NCBI GenBank assembly: GCA_023398815.1
Contig: JAEWRW010000063.1
Span: forward strand, 74,400-138,399
Direction of reading: 5' to 3'
Source of the DNA: Bacillota bacterium
GTDB lineage: Bacteria; Bacillota; Clostridia; Christensenellales; UMGS416
Length of the DNA: 64,000 nt
Position numbers and translations under genes: made by a program. Of the stretch, positions 31,661-40,298 are shown in pieces. Numbering within the stretch: position 1 is the first letter of the stretch; every line of letters begins with the position of its first letter. The notes beneath the pieces are model-generated. The model saw nothing but the letters and a program-made list of their open reading frames with translations. It was not told where the DNA came from and ran no database searches.

Positions 31661-32266
31661 ATGAAGAATTTGCGGAGTTTGCGTAAAGAAAACAAGATGA
31701 GCCAACAAGCGCTTGCTGATAAACTGTCCGTCTCGCGATCAACCGTAGCAATGTGGGAGACTGGCGGAAGTCAGCCGGATAACGCATCTTTACATGCGAT
31801 GGCTGATTTTTTCGGGGTGAGTGTTGACTTTTTGCTTGACCGCGAACCGCTCATAAAAGCCCCATCCAAAGGTGTCTGGATCAACGTCCTGGGCGATGTG
31901 GCCGCCGGCACTCCCATTGAGGCCATCGAGGACATCGTGGATCAGGAGGAAATCCCCCTGGACATGGCAGCACAGGGGGAGCACTTCGGGTTGCGCATCC
32001 GGGGCGACTCGATGGAGCCGAAGATCTCCGATGGCGATGTCGTCATCGTGCGCCGACAGACCGATGTTGAGGATGGCAATGTGGCCGTTGTCCTCGTCAA
32101 TGGGGATTCTGCCACCGTGAAGCGCATCCGCAAACGCACCGACGGCATCCTGCTGATCCCGTTCAACCAGATGTATGAGCCCACATTTTACTCCAATGCC
32201 GAGATCCAGTCCCTCCCGGTTGTGGTGCTCGGCAAGGTGGTCGAGTTGAGGGCCAAATTCGAATGA
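31661..32266 (+). CDS. CI/LexA-like phage repressor with S24 peptidase domain
   Basis: A 201-residue lysogeny repressor. HTH_3 at 1-60 (MSQQALADKLSVSRSTVAMWE). Peptidase S24 domain from about 72, with the Ala82-Gly83 cleavage site in DVAAGTP, Ser117 in GDSM and Lys154 in ATVKRI. All autocleavage residues are present, so RecA-dependent induction after DNA damage is expected. AAGGAG precedes the ATG. It is divergent from the Cro-like gene across the three operators. Confidence 0.93.
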   Translation: MKNLRSLRKENKMSQQALADKLSVSRSTVAMWETGGSQPDNASLHAMADFFGVSVDFLLDREPLIKAPSKGVWINVLGDVAAGTPIEAIEDIVDQEEIPLDMAAQGEHFGLRIRGDSMEPKISDGDVVIVRRQTDVEDGNVAVVLVNGDSATVKRIRKRTDGILLIPFNQMYEPTFYSNAEIQSLPVVVLGKVVELRAKFE

Positions 32267-32314
32267 AGCAATCACCACGCATGGCGTGATGAAATAAGCA
32301 AGGAGGTTTATAAC

Positions 32315-32542
32315 ATGGCCAGGAAAAAGGGCATCAAAATTCCCGGTGTGTCCTTCAGCGCAAAGCGTGCTCTCGGCGTCACTTCTGCCAAAAGGAAGAT
32401 CAGTCGGGCTACTGGCATCCCGATGAGCAAAGCCGCCCGGCAGCGCAAGGCTGGTCAGCTCATGGGGTGCGGCATCTATGTGTTTGGGCCGCTGGCAGCT
32501 GTCGTGTTGGCTGTCGCTCTACTGCTGGTATGGGTCGTATGA
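32315..32542 (+). CDS. Small basic membrane protein, 75 aa
   Basis: MARKKGIKIPGVSFSAKRAL, then TSAKRKISRATGIPMSKAARQRKAG, a very basic N-terminus, followed by one membrane helix (GPLAAVVLAVALLLVWVV). Strong GGAGG site. It lies between repressor and integrase, so it is expressed in the lysogen. Similar proteins occur in Firmicutes phages and chromosomes; role unknown. Confidence 0.7.
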   Translation: MARKKGIKIPGVSFSAKRALGVTSAKRKISRATGIPMSKAARQRKAGQLMGCGIYVFGPLAAVVLAVALLLVWVV

Positions 32543-32556
32543 AAGGAAGTGCCTAG

Positions 32557-33687
32557 TTGCCTACGAAACAAAAGGATGGACGCTACCGCACCAGGATTGT
32601 TGTCGGCCATATGGCCGACGGTAAGCCTGTCGTGAAGTACGCCTCCGGAAAAACGAAAAAAGAGCTGGCAGAGAATGTCGCCAGAATCAAAGAGGAAGAG
32701 ATGGGTGTACGCCCTGTGCAGCGCCGAGACATCACTCTAAAGGAGTTCGGTGCCATCTGGTATGAGGCATATAAGGCCCCCCACCTCCGCGCCTCAACCG
32801 CCGGAATGTATGAGTACATCCTGGACGCACACATCTACCCGGCCCTTGGTGCCAGGCAGCTCAGGGCGATCACACCGGTAGAGCTGCAGCTGTTCGTCAA
32901 CACCTTCTCCGGACGCTCCGTCTCCCTGATAAACAAGGTGGTGCTCACTCTGCGTCAGCTCTTTAAAAGGGCCCAATTGGATGGCTTGGTGGATCGTGAC
33001 CCCATGCTCGGCACCATCGTGCCCAAAGGCACCCAGGAGCCAAAGCGTGCGCTTACCATGGAGGAGCGGGCGGCCATAGAGCAGACCGGCACCACACATC
33101 CCGAGGGACTGCTGCTCCTGCTGCTATACTATGCCGGCCTGCGCCGCGGTGAAGCCGTCGGCCTTCAGTGGGGTGACATCGACTTCGACGCCGGCTTGAT
33201 CCGAGTGCAGCGACAGATCTCCTATGTGAGCGGTGTTGCCCACCTCCAGGAGCCAAAGACCCTTGCGGGCAAGCGGGCCGTTCCCCTACTGAAACCGCTG
33301 CGTGACGCACTGTGGCCGTGCAGGGGCCTCCCTGGCACGTTTGTCCTGACTGCCCCGAAGACTGGAGGCTTCCTCCCCCACCCCACGTTTATGAAGCGCT
33401 GGGCGCGGTTGATCGAGGCTGCAGGGACACCAGAAGTCACACCGCACATGCTTCGTCACAACTTCGCAACCGTGGCCTATGAAGCTGGTATCAATGAGCT
33501 CGAAGCCACGCGCATCCTAGGGCATGAGGACTACAAAACCACGGCGAACATCTACACACACCTGCGAGAAGACAAGCCGCAGCAGTCCGCAAAGAAGTTG
33601 GAGAAGGCCTTTGCCAACAAGGGTCAAAAAAAGAATGTTGCCAAAATGTTGCCGGGCGGTATGCATGGGGTACCTGCGGATGAATAA
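32557..33687 (+). CDS. int: Tyrosine recombinase / phage integrase
   Basis: A 376-residue integrase read from a TTG with AAGGAAG upstream. N-terminal AP2-like arm-binding part (about 1-50), SAM-like core-binding domain (60-145), and catalytic domain with R196 (AGLRRGE), H297-x-x-R300 (HMLRH), H323 (LGHEDY) and nucleophile Y333 (NIYTHL). All key residues present. It points into the 3' end of tRNA-Lys(CTT), the likely attachment site. Confidence 0.95.
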   Translation: MPTKQKDGRYRTRIVVGHMADGKPVVKYASGKTKKELAENVARIKEEEMGVRPVQRRDITLKEFGAIWYEAYKAPHLRASTAGMYEYILDAHIYPALGARQLRAITPVELQLFVNTFSGRSVSLINKVVLTLRQLFKRAQLDGLVDRDPMLGTIVPKGTQEPKRALTMEERAAIEQTGTTHPEGLLLLLLYYAGLRRGEAVGLQWGDIDFDAGLIRVQRQISYVSGVAHLQEPKTLAGKRAVPLLKPLRDALWPCRGLPGTFVLTAPKTGGFLPHPTFMKRWARLIEAAGTPEVTPHMLRHNFATVAYEAGINELEATRILGHEDYKTTANIYTHLREDKPQQSAKKLEKAFANKGQKKNVAKMLPGGMHGVPADE

Positions 33688-33689
33688 GA

Positions 33690-33723
33690 AAACCCCCAGC
33701 AACCGCATGGTCACTGGGGTTTC
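33690..33723. terminator. Bidirectional terminator between integrase and tRNA operon
   Basis: CCCCAG (694-699) and CTGGGG (714-719) pair, with flanking AAAAC and GTTTC. On the minus strand it is followed by GTTTTCTTATT, so it probably also ends the tRNA operon. It ends the integrase in the plus direction. Confidence 0.65.
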
Positions 33724-33725
33724 CG

Positions 33726-33801
33726 TGGTGGGCCTTCAGGGGCTCGAACCCTGGACACCCTGATTAAGAGTCAGGTGCTCTACCAACTGAGCTAAAAGCC
33801 C
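33726..33801 (-). tRNA. tRNA-Lys (CTT), probable phage attachment site
   Basis: Acceptor GGGCTTT/AAGGCCC, anticodon loop CTCTTAA (CTT), T arm CAGGG-TTCGAGC-CCCTG, encoded CCA. It is the last gene of the tRNA operon, and its 3' end faces the integrase 38 bases away, the usual arrangement after integration into a tRNA 3' end. The matching copy would lie left of the window. Confidence 0.93.
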
Positions 33802-33809
33802 ACGGATAC

Positions 33810-33883
33810 TGGAGCGGGTGATGGGAATCGAACCCACGCAAGTAGCTTGGAAGGCTACTGTTCTACCATTGAACTACACCCGC
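33810..33883 (-). tRNA. tRNA-Gly (TCC)
   Basis: Acceptor GCGGGTG/CACCCGC, anticodon loop CTTCCAA, T arm GTGGG-TTCGATT-CCCAT, CCA encoded. Just upstream on the minus strand, the first 14 bases of its 5' region are duplicated in tandem (33872-33885 and 33886-33899). Confidence 0.95.
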
Positions 33884-33908
33884 AAAACTACACCCGCAAT
33901 ATTTAGAT

Positions 33909-33984
33909 TGGAGCGGGAAACGGGATTCGAACCCGCAACCTTCGCCATGGCAAGGCGACGCTCTAGCCGTTGAGCTATTCCCGC
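33909..33984 (-). tRNA. tRNA-Gly (GCC)
   Basis: Acceptor GCGGGAA/TTCCCGC, anticodon loop TTGCCAT, T arm GCGGG-TTCGAAT-CCCGT, CCA encoded. Confidence 0.95.
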
Positions 33985-33994
33985 GTAAGTTTCC

Positions 33995-34079
33995 TGGTGC
34001 GGGCGACGAGACTTGAACTCACACGCCCTAAGGCACTGGATCCTAAGTCCAGCGCGTCTGCCAATTCCGCCACGCCCGC
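33995..34079 (-). tRNA. tRNA-Leu (TAG)
   Basis: Acceptor GCGGGCG/CGCCCGC, anticodon loop CTTAGGA, a long variable arm typical of tRNA-Leu, CCA encoded; 85 bases. Confidence 0.95.
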
Positions 34080-34083
34080 AGGT

Positions 34084-34159
34084 TGGTGACCCATCGGAGA
34101 CTCGAACCCCGGACAACCTGATTAAAAGTCAGGTGCTCTACCGACTGAGCTAATGGGTC
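34084..34159 (-). tRNA. tRNA-Lys (TTT)
   Basis: Acceptor GACCCAT/ATGGGTC, anticodon loop CTTTTAA, CCA encoded. Confidence 0.95.
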
Positions 34160-34211
34160 AAGTGGATGCTGGGCTGACCGCAAGTACGACTTGCTGCTCG
34201 CCCATGCGTCC

Positions 34212-34286
34212 TGGCTGGGGTGGCAGGGGTCGAACCTACGAATGCGGGAGTCAAAGTCCCGTGCCTTACCACTTGGCTACACCCCA
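34212..34286 (-). tRNA. tRNA-Gln (TTG)
   Basis: Acceptor TGGGGTG/CACCCCA (U1-A72, normal for tRNA-Gln), anticodon loop CTTTGAC, discriminator G, CCA encoded. Confidence 0.95.
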
Positions 34287-34295
34287 ACAAAAGTA

Positions 34296-34373
34296 TGGGG
34301 TGAATAGTGGGGCTCGAACCCACGACCTCCAGGGCCACAACCTGGCGCTCTAACCTACTGAGCTATATCCACC
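34296..34373 (-). tRNA. tRNA-His (GTG)
   Basis: Has the histidine-specific extra G(-1) opposite C73; acceptor GTGGATA/TATTCAC, anticodon loop TTGTGGC, CCA encoded. Confidence 0.95.
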
Positions 34374-34377
34374 ACGA

Positions 34378-34454
<77 letters not shown>

Positions 34455-34504
34455 TCGCCGCTGTGCTCAGCCTATGAGTGGCTTTCATTGCTGACGGTGT
34501 TTTA

Positions 34505-34533
34505 TGTTACCACAACCCATCCGTCCTGTCAAC
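34505..34533 (-). promoter_or_regulatory. tRNA operon promoter, proximal
   Basis: TTGACA (533-528), 17-base spacer, TAACAT (510-505), about 50 bases upstream of tRNA-Arg. Confidence 0.8.
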
Positions 34534-34563
34534 AGCCACCTGGGGTGCCGCCGAGCAGAACTT

Positions 34564-34592
34564 AGTATAACAACGTCGCGTCCGTTTGTCAA
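34564..34592 (-). promoter_or_regulatory. tRNA operon promoter, distal
   Basis: TTGACA (592-587), 17-base spacer, TATACT (569-564), overlapping the last codons of the upstream MFS gene. Together with the proximal one it forms a tandem pair typical of stable RNA operons. Confidence 0.8.
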
Positions 34593-35878
34593 TCGGTTGT
34601 TTCAACGGCCGTAGTGGTTGATTCGCCGACCGAATGGTGGTAACGCCACGCCATGAGCACCGCCGCCAGCACATAGAAAACCGCCGACGCCACAAAGGGC
34701 AGCCGGCCATCGAGCTTGAAGAGCAGCCCACCCAGCCAGCCAAAGGGCGCCGTCGCCAGCAGGATGAGCGACGAGAGGATCGCCGTCATGTTGGCACGCT
34801 TGTCGTTGTCGATGCTGGCGTGGCCCAGGCCGTCAATGAACGGCTGCGCCACCGCCGTGCCCACGGAGGTGAGTACCACGCTCAGCACCAGCGATACCAC
34901 CTCCAGCACCCGCCCCGGCCACACCGGGGCCAGCAGCAGGAACCCCGCCGCGCACAGCGCCAACCCCCAGGTCAGCGGCCGCTTGGGTGGGCGGGCCTGG
35001 ATGTGGGGAATGACCAGGAAATAGACCGCCAGCATAACCGCCGACGTGGCCAACGAATAGAACCCAATGGACGCCGCGCCGAATCCCAGGGTCTCGGTCA
35101 GCAGCAGGGAGATGAACGACCCGCGCACCGTCAGTGCCATATTATAGACCGCCGTCAGGAGGAATAGGAACCGCAGCTTGGGCGCGCGCCAGATCTCCAC
35201 CGCCGTACGGCTGAGCTCCCGCAGCTGGCCGGGCAGCGACTCCTGCCGGGATTGGGCCATCCGCACCCGGCCCACCGACGTCTCCTTGGTCAGGATGTGG
35301 CGCAGGATGAACATGCCGGTGAACACCACGAAAGCCGCGCCCAGCAGCCACCGCATGGCCACGATGAGGTTGGCCTGCACAAACACCGCCGCCGCCGGCG
35401 AGAAGAACCCTGACAGCAGGCCCGCCACCGTGATCCAGGAGAAGAGCGTCACCAGCAGGTCCTTCTCGGTGTCCTCCACCATTAGGCACGTCCAGGACAC
35501 CACCACGATGCGGTTGATGGCCTGCAGCACCGCCGCCACCAGGAAGACCCAAAAGTTGTGTGCCACCATCCACAGCAGCACCGCCAGCGACCAACTGAGC
35601 AGGTCAAAAATGAGTGTCGTCCAACGCCGCCCCAGACGATCGGTGATGGGGGCCGCGACGATGCTAAAGACAAACTGACACAGCAGGCCCACCGTCGTCA
35701 GCAGGCCAATCTGCACCTCGCTGCACCCCAGCTGGCTCATGTACACATAGAGGAAGGGGTTAAAGAGGTTGTAAACAATGCCAAAGAGGGGCTCCATCAG
35801 GAGCATATTCCAGGCATTGTGGTTGCTCCGGATGCGCCGCAGCAACAGTCGGTTGCCGCCCTCCGTTCTGGATACCAT
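34589..35878 (-). CDS. MFS transporter (429 aa)
   Basis: Twelve-helix major facilitator protein. The start at 35878 is chosen because GGGGAGGGG lies 7 bases upstream; an in-frame upstream ATG adds a charged tail without a site. The loop ADRLGRRW-type signature is seen as PITDRLGRRWTTLIFDLLSW. Acidic VEDTEKDLL is in the second loop. The protein resembles uncharacterised exporters next to tRNA operons. Substrate unknown. Confidence 0.85.
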   Translation of the reverse strand: MVSRTEGGNRLLLRRIRSNHNAWNMLLMEPLFGIVYNLFNPFLYVYMSQLGCSEVQIGLLTTVGLLCQFVFSIVAAPITDRLGRRWTTLIFDLLSWSLAVLLWMVAHNFWVFLVAAVLQAINRIVVVSWTCLMVEDTEKDLLVTLFSWITVAGLLSGFFSPAAAVFVQANLIVAMRWLLGAAFVVFTGMFILRHILTKETSVGRVRMAQSRQESLPGQLRELSRTAVEIWRAPKLRFLFLLTAVYNMALTVRGSFISLLLTETLGFGAASIGFYSLATSAVMLAVYFLVIPHIQARPPKRPLTWGLALCAAGFLLLAPVWPGRVLEVVSLVLSVVLTSVGTAVAQPFIDGLGHASIDNDKRANMTAILSSLILLATAPFGWLGGLLFKLDGRLPFVASAVFYVLAAVLMAWRYHHSVGESTTTAVETTD

Positions 35879-36085
35879 GTGCACACCCCTCCCCATTGCG
35901 ATAAAAAAACGCACAGACCTTGCGGCCTGAACGCTCAATCCGGCTTCCCGTTTGATTCCATCCCATTATACAGGACAATGGGGAAGCGCGCCAGAGGGCT
36001 TGCCCCCTGCCGTGGCGCAAACCGTCCAGACAAGTCGGCTTGCAAGAGCTGTACACTGCCAAAGGCCTGGGTGCGACAGCAGGCA

Positions 36086-36120
36086 CACGAAGGGCCGCAG
36101 CAATGCTGCGGCCCTTCGTG
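36086..36120 (-). terminator. Perfect 15-bp hairpin downstream of the second MFS gene
   Basis: CACGAAGGGCCGCAG and CTGCGGCCCTTCGTG pair perfectly around CAATG. No clear U tract follows on either side (TGCCTG on the minus strand). It lies 29 bases after the MFS stop and is probably a terminator or RNA stabiliser. Confidence 0.6.
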
Positions 36121-36148
36121 CAATGAATCAACCCAATCATACTCGGCG

Positions 36149-37441
36149 TTAGTCAGCGGCGGACAGCGCGATCTCTTCTTCCTCCGCCAGCGCGCCCTCC
36201 ACCGGGGCGGCAACTGCCGTCTCCACCGGGGGCTCGTAGTTGATGAATCGATGGAACGCGCGGCCAAAGCACGCGGGCACCGCGCAGGCCAGCGTGGCGA
36301 TGAAGGCGACCTGAATGGTCAGATGGGTGCCGATCAAGCGTCCCAGCAGGCCGCTCACCATCATGGCAATGGGCATGAGGCCACCCATGAAGGTGTTGAG
36401 AATGCCGAAGACCTTACCGCGGTTCTCGGGCACCACGGTGATCTGCATGATGGTCTGCAGCAGTACGTTCACGAGGGCGTTGCACACGCCCGCCAGCACC
36501 GCCAGTGCGACCATGAGCCAATAGACCCGAAGGAAAGCAATGGACACCATCAGCACGCCCATGGCCACCAGCGCCCCGCAGAACACCAGAGCCCGGCGGT
36601 GGGCCGGAAGCTTGATGACCGAGAGCAGCAGCATGCCCACGATGGAACCGGCGGTGATGGCACCCATAACGAAGCCGTAGCGGCTGGCCCCCAGCCAGGG
36701 CGTTTCGTCGAAGTAAGGGATGAACAGCGTCATGCCGATGACGGCAAAGAAGTTGAGGAATGCCCCCACGGCAATGAGGGAACGCAGACCTGCGTTGTGC
36801 CAGATGTAGCGGAAACCCTCGGCCATATCGACCAGCACATGGCGCTGTACGGCGGGCGCTGTCCGCTTGGGGATGCGCACAAAAATCTGCGCCACCGCGG
36901 CGTAGAGGAACGTGATGCCATTGATGAGGAACACGCCCTGAGCCTTGAGGGCCGTGAACAGCAGGCCGCCGGCCGAAGGGCCTACGACCTCGGTGAGAGC
37001 GGTGGAGAGGCTGCGTGCCGAGTTGGCCTTGGTCAGCAACTCCCGGTCCACCAGATCGGGCAGGGCTGAGCCCATCGCCGGGGAGAAGAACGCCCCGAAG
37101 GAACCGGCCAACAGCGCCAGCGGATAGATGAGCCAGAACGGGAAGATCTGAAACACCATGAGTGCGCCCATCAGCAGGAAGATGATGCCCCGCAGGCCGT
37201 CGGCCCCGATCATCAGCCACTTGCGGTTCAGCCGGTCGGCCAGGGTACCGGCCAGCGGCCCCAGCACGATCTGCGGGATGGAAAAGCAGGCCATGACCAT
37301 GCCCATGGCCGCCTCGTTCTTGGTGACGTTGTAGGCCCAGAAGCCCAGCGCCACCGAAAAGATGGCGTTGCCGAAGTCTGACACCAGCTGGCCCTGCCAC
37401 AGCAGCAGGAAGTCCCTCGTCCATAGTTTAGCTTTGTTCAT
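36149..37441 (-). CDS. MFS exporter, DHA3 (macrolide-efflux/EntS-like) family
   Basis: A 430-residue transporter read from the ATG at 37441 (AAAGGA 7 bases upstream). The start LWTRDFLLLWQGQLVSDFGNAIFSVAL and GPLAGTLADRLNRKWLMIGADGLRG are typical of the DHA3 group. The C-terminal tail is acidic (EGALAEEEEIALSAAD). Likely exports a drug, siderophore or peptide. It sits alone. The 190 bases upstream contain no gene. Confidence 0.88.
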   Translation of the reverse strand: MNKAKLWTRDFLLLWQGQLVSDFGNAIFSVALGFWAYNVTKNEAAMGMVMACFSIPQIVLGPLAGTLADRLNRKWLMIGADGLRGIIFLLMGALMVFQIFPFWLIYPLALLAGSFGAFFSPAMGSALPDLVDRELLTKANSARSLSTALTEVVGPSAGGLLFTALKAQGVFLINGITFLYAAVAQIFVRIPKRTAPAVQRHVLVDMAEGFRYIWHNAGLRSLIAVGAFLNFFAVIGMTLFIPYFDETPWLGASRYGFVMGAITAGSIVGMLLLSVIKLPAHRRALVFCGALVAMGVLMVSIAFLRVYWLMVALAVLAGVCNALVNVLLQTIMQITVVPENRGKVFGILNTFMGGLMPIAMMVSGLLGRLIGTHLTIQVAFIATLACAVPACFGRAFHRFINYEPPVETAVAAPVEGALAEEEEIALSAAD

Positions 37442-37632
37442 GGGCGAATCCTTTCTCTCCAACAAATCCTATCCATCGTTGGTCGCGCCAAAGGCCCTTC
37501 CCGTTCCCCATGGAACTGGATTTCGTCATTTTGCGGAAATTGAATGCGAGGATTTTGGCACAGGTGCCCAACAAAGGATAACAAGCCACCTGCCTGCGCA
37601 GGGGTTATGGCAACCTGAGGTCGGTATGGCCG

Positions 37633-37953
37633 TCAGGTTTTGGCGTCCACCAGCACCACGATCTCCGCGATGAACTGGCTGAGCCAAGGGATGTTCTGCC
37701 ACACCAGCTGGCGCATGGCATAGAGTAACACCGCGCCCAAAATGGTGAACCCCACCGACATGCCAAGCCCACGGGCCAGGCCGGCGACAAAGTTTAAAAA
37801 CAGCAACCGGCGAGGGCTGCTCAAATACCGTCGGTATTCGGCAAAATCAGGGTCTGTGGGCAGGGCATCGCCCCGGGCATCCCGAGGCCCGTCATCGGGT
37901 GCGGGTGCCGCGGGCCGGCGACGCCGGCCCAGCCATCGGTCAAGCCTGCCCAT
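37633..37953 (-). CDS. DUF5665 membrane protein
   Basis: A 106-residue protein (start set at MGRLDRWLGRRR; upstream ATG is possible). DPDFAEYRRYLSSPRRLLFLNFVAGLARGLGMSVGFTILG matches the pattern of DUF5665 with an N-terminal amphipathic part and two membrane helices. It is the last gene of the division cluster and overlaps DivIVA by 14 bases. Confidence 0.75.
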   Translation of the reverse strand: MGRLDRWLGRRRRPAAPAPDDGPRDARGDALPTDPDFAEYRRYLSSPRRLLFLNFVAGLARGLGMSVGFTILGAVLLYAMRQLVWQNIPWLSQFIAEIVVLVDAKT

Positions 37954-38518
37954 GCTCCTCAAATTGGCTGCCCTCCAGCCAAATTGCCTGGGCCGCACGG
38001 ATGTCTCGCAGAGGCATTCGCTGGGTGGCGTCAGACGCGAGCTCGGCGGGCGCTGCCTCCGCCGTCAGGTCGGGGAATTCCTCTTCCAACAGGCGAAGCT
38101 GATCGCCCATAACGCGGCGGAGCATGGTTTTGATGTTGGCACTCTCAGCCTGCAGGGCCTCCAACCGGCGCTGGGCGGCCCGCACCTGCTCCTCGGCCTG
38201 GTCCATCCGGCGGCGGCTCTCCCGCTCGCTGTCAGCGAGGATGGCGGCGGCCTTCTCCCGGGAGGATTGCACCACGTCCTCGGCGGCCCGTTGGCCTGTC
38301 AGCAGCGTCTCTCGCAGGGTCTCCTGCATCTCATCCACCTGGGCCTCCCGGGCGGCAAGTTCCTCCACACGGGCGGTCAGGGCGGCGTTCTCGGCCTGCA
38401 GGCGGTCGATCTCCTGGGCGGCCTGCTCCAGCACATCGTCCACCTCGGCAATCTTGTAGCCGCGGAAGATCGTCTGCGTCAGGTCCCAGTCCCGCAGTTC
38501 CTTGCCCGTCAAAGCCAT
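37940..38518 (-). CDS. divIVA: DivIVA-family cell division/polarity protein
   Basis: A 192-residue coiled-coil protein from the ATG at 38518 (GGAGG 5 bases upstream). The N-terminus LTGKELRDWDLTQTIFRGYKIAEVDDVLEQAAQEIDRL is the DivIVA lipid-binding module, with the FRGY turn, followed by about 100 residues of coiled coil. It binds curved membranes at septa and poles. It is the fifth gene of the SepF-YggT-YlmH-DivIVA operon. Confidence 0.88.
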   Translation of the reverse strand: MALTGKELRDWDLTQTIFRGYKIAEVDDVLEQAAQEIDRLQAENAALTARVEELAAREAQVDEMQETLRETLLTGQRAAEDVVQSSREKAAAILADSERESRRRMDQAEEQVRAAQRRLEALQAESANIKTMLRRVMGDQLRLLEEEFPDLTAEAAPAELASDATQRMPLRDIRAAQAIWLEGSQFEEHGQA

Positions 38519-38551
38519 GGAGTCCTCCGTTCTGCCCCGGTCGGTCAACCC

Positions 38552-39313
38552 TTACCGGGTGCGTTCCAGTGTGATGCGGATGCGTCCGCTGCGCCGCGTG
38601 CGCCCGCTGGCATCGAGGAGCCGCGCCCGGCCCCGCCCCCGCAGCGACAGCAGCGCTCCCTCAGCAATCTGGTGGTCGGTTCTCTCCTCGGGCCGGTGGT
38701 CCACCTTCACCAAGCCGGCGCGTATGGCACGGGCCGCTTCCTCCCGGCTAAGGTCATAGACGGCGGCCACCACCGCGTCCAGTCGTAGCGACGGTACGGT
38801 GACGGTCACTTCCTCCATGGCCTGGGCTGGCAGGGCCGCCAGAGGATCGGCCAGAATGGCGGTTCGCACGGTCACCCGTCCGGCTTTTGTCAGGTTGTCG
38901 GCCACAAAGGCCGCCATGGCCTCGGTGGCCCACAGCACGGCTTTGGATTCTTCCAGGGTAATATCACCCAGCCCATCGCGGTTTATTCCCAGCGCCAACA
39001 CGGCACCCAGGATGTCCCGATGGGCCGGCGAGCCATAGCGGCTGTCCCAGGTAATCTCCACCGCGCGCAGGGGCCAGTCTTGAACCTCGTCGGTCCAGGC
39101 CTGCCCATCGAAAGCCAATACCCGCCGCTCAAAGGGCAGGTCACCGCCAAAGGGCCGGCACTCCACCCCCGCGTCGCGGGCGGCGGCCTGGGCCAGCTGC
39201 TGCTCCCGCGGGTCAAGGAACCGGGTGAAGACCACCACACTGTCCCGTCCGGCACGCTCGGCCTGCTCCCGCAGGCGGGCGAGGAGCTGTTCCTCCTGCC
39301 GTGTCAGGTTCAT
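38552..39313 (-). CDS. ylmH: YlmH-like S4-domain RNA-binding protein
   Basis: A 253-residue protein. The middle HRDILGAVLALGINRDGLGDITL is the YlmH family hallmark; the C-terminal S4 domain is LRLDAVVAAVYDLSREEAARAIRAGLVKVDHRPEE. In Bacillus YlmH binds stalled ribosomal complexes (ribosome quality control) and sits in the division gene cluster as here. It overlaps YggT by 4 bases. Confidence 0.92.
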   Translation of the reverse strand: MNLTRQEEQLLARLREQAERAGRDSVVVFTRFLDPREQQLAQAAARDAGVECRPFGGDLPFERRVLAFDGQAWTDEVQDWPLRAVEITWDSRYGSPAHRDILGAVLALGINRDGLGDITLEESKAVLWATEAMAAFVADNLTKAGRVTVRTAILADPLAALPAQAMEEVTVTVPSLRLDAVVAAVYDLSREEAARAIRAGLVKVDHRPEERTDHQIAEGALLSLRGRGRARLLDASGRTRRSGRIRITLERTR

Positions 39314-39606
39314 GCGCCGTACAGATACAGGATGACCTTCAGCACAAACCAGCTGACGGCCTGGATGACGAGCATGGCCAACACCGGGGAGAAATCCAGC
39401 GGAATACGCCCCGGCGGGATGATGCGGTGCATGAGCGCCCGGCAGGGCGACAGCAACGGCTCAGCCAGGAAGTGCACCGCGCGCACCAGCGGGTTGTAGG
39501 GCGAGAGCGGGATCCAGCTTAAAATGACGCTGGCCAGAATGACGTAGGTGTAAATATCGAGCACCCAACGCAGGACGAAGAGCAGACGAATTCCTAGTTC
39601 ACCCAT
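39310..39606 (-). CDS. YggT family membrane protein
   Basis: A 98-residue protein with two membrane-spanning parts (LLFVLRWVLDIYTYVILASVILSWI and IPLDFSPVLAMLVIQAVSWFVL). The phrase NPLVRAVHFLAEPLLSPCRALM..IPP is the YggT repeat. Found in the same division operons in many Firmicutes; role in membrane organisation unclear. Confidence 0.92.
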   Translation of the reverse strand: MGELGIRLLFVLRWVLDIYTYVILASVILSWIPLSPYNPLVRAVHFLAEPLLSPCRALMHRIIPPGRIPLDFSPVLAMLVIQAVSWFVLKVILYLYGA

Positions 39607-39609
39607 GGC

Positions 39610-40194
39610 TTACTCCGGCCGGCGGGGGTTGCTAAAATAGCTACCCCGGCCGCTGCGCAGGTCGTTGGTCAGGCTGCTGAGGACATTACCCGAGATGTCC
39701 ACATGGGGCGGCGCCAGCAGGAAGATGCCGCGGGAGACCTTGCGGATGCTGCCATCCACCCCGTAGACCGCGCCGGAGAGGAAGTCCAGCACCCGCTGGG
39801 CAATCTCCACGTTGAGGTCCTCCAGATTGGCGATGACCGGCCGGCCGCTCTTCAGGTCGTCGATGATGCGCTGGGTGTCGTCGTAGCTCTGGGGCTGGTA
39901 GACAACCATGCGCATGCCACTGGCGGCCGAAGACGAGGATGAACTGGGCGCGCCCATGGGCACCACCCGGCTCTCATCGGCGCGGCGGGGCACCGGCTGG
40001 GGGGAGGCGGCCGGTTCGTCCATGCGGCGGCGCACCGTCGGCCGTGGGGCGGCGGCGCTGCCCATGCTGGCCGTGCGGCCCTGGGTGCCGTATGGGGTGG
40101 GCTGCTCCTCCTGGGGCTCCTCCGGCAGGTCTTCGCCCTCCCGGTCTTCAAAGCCCAGTATCGACAGGAATTTGCCCATGAATTTCTTTTCCAT
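39610..40194 (-). CDS. sepF: SepF cell division protein
   Basis: A 194-residue protein read from the ATG at 40194. N-terminal amphipathic membrane helix (MGKFLSILGFEDREGED), a Pro/Ser-rich linker (about 25-105), then the SepF core MRMVVYQPQSYDDTQRIIDDLKSGRPVIANLEDLN...RVLDFLSGAVYGVDGSIRKVSRGIFLLAP. It anchors FtsZ to the membrane. Confidence 0.93.
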   Translation of the reverse strand: MEKKFMGKFLSILGFEDREGEDLPEEPQEEQPTPYGTQGRTASMGSAAAPRPTVRRRMDEPAASPQPVPRRADESRVVPMGAPSSSSSSAASGMRMVVYQPQSYDDTQRIIDDLKSGRPVIANLEDLNVEIAQRVLDFLSGAVYGVDGSIRKVSRGIFLLAPPHVDISGNVLSSLTNDLRSGRGSYFSNPRRPE

Positions 40195-40298
40195 TGCTCT
40201 CTCCCGCTTCGTCAAACGACCCGCTGCTGCCGGGCCTGTCTATCCCAGTTATTTTACAGGAATGAAACTCAATTGTCCATGCCCCCGTTTGACTCGGG

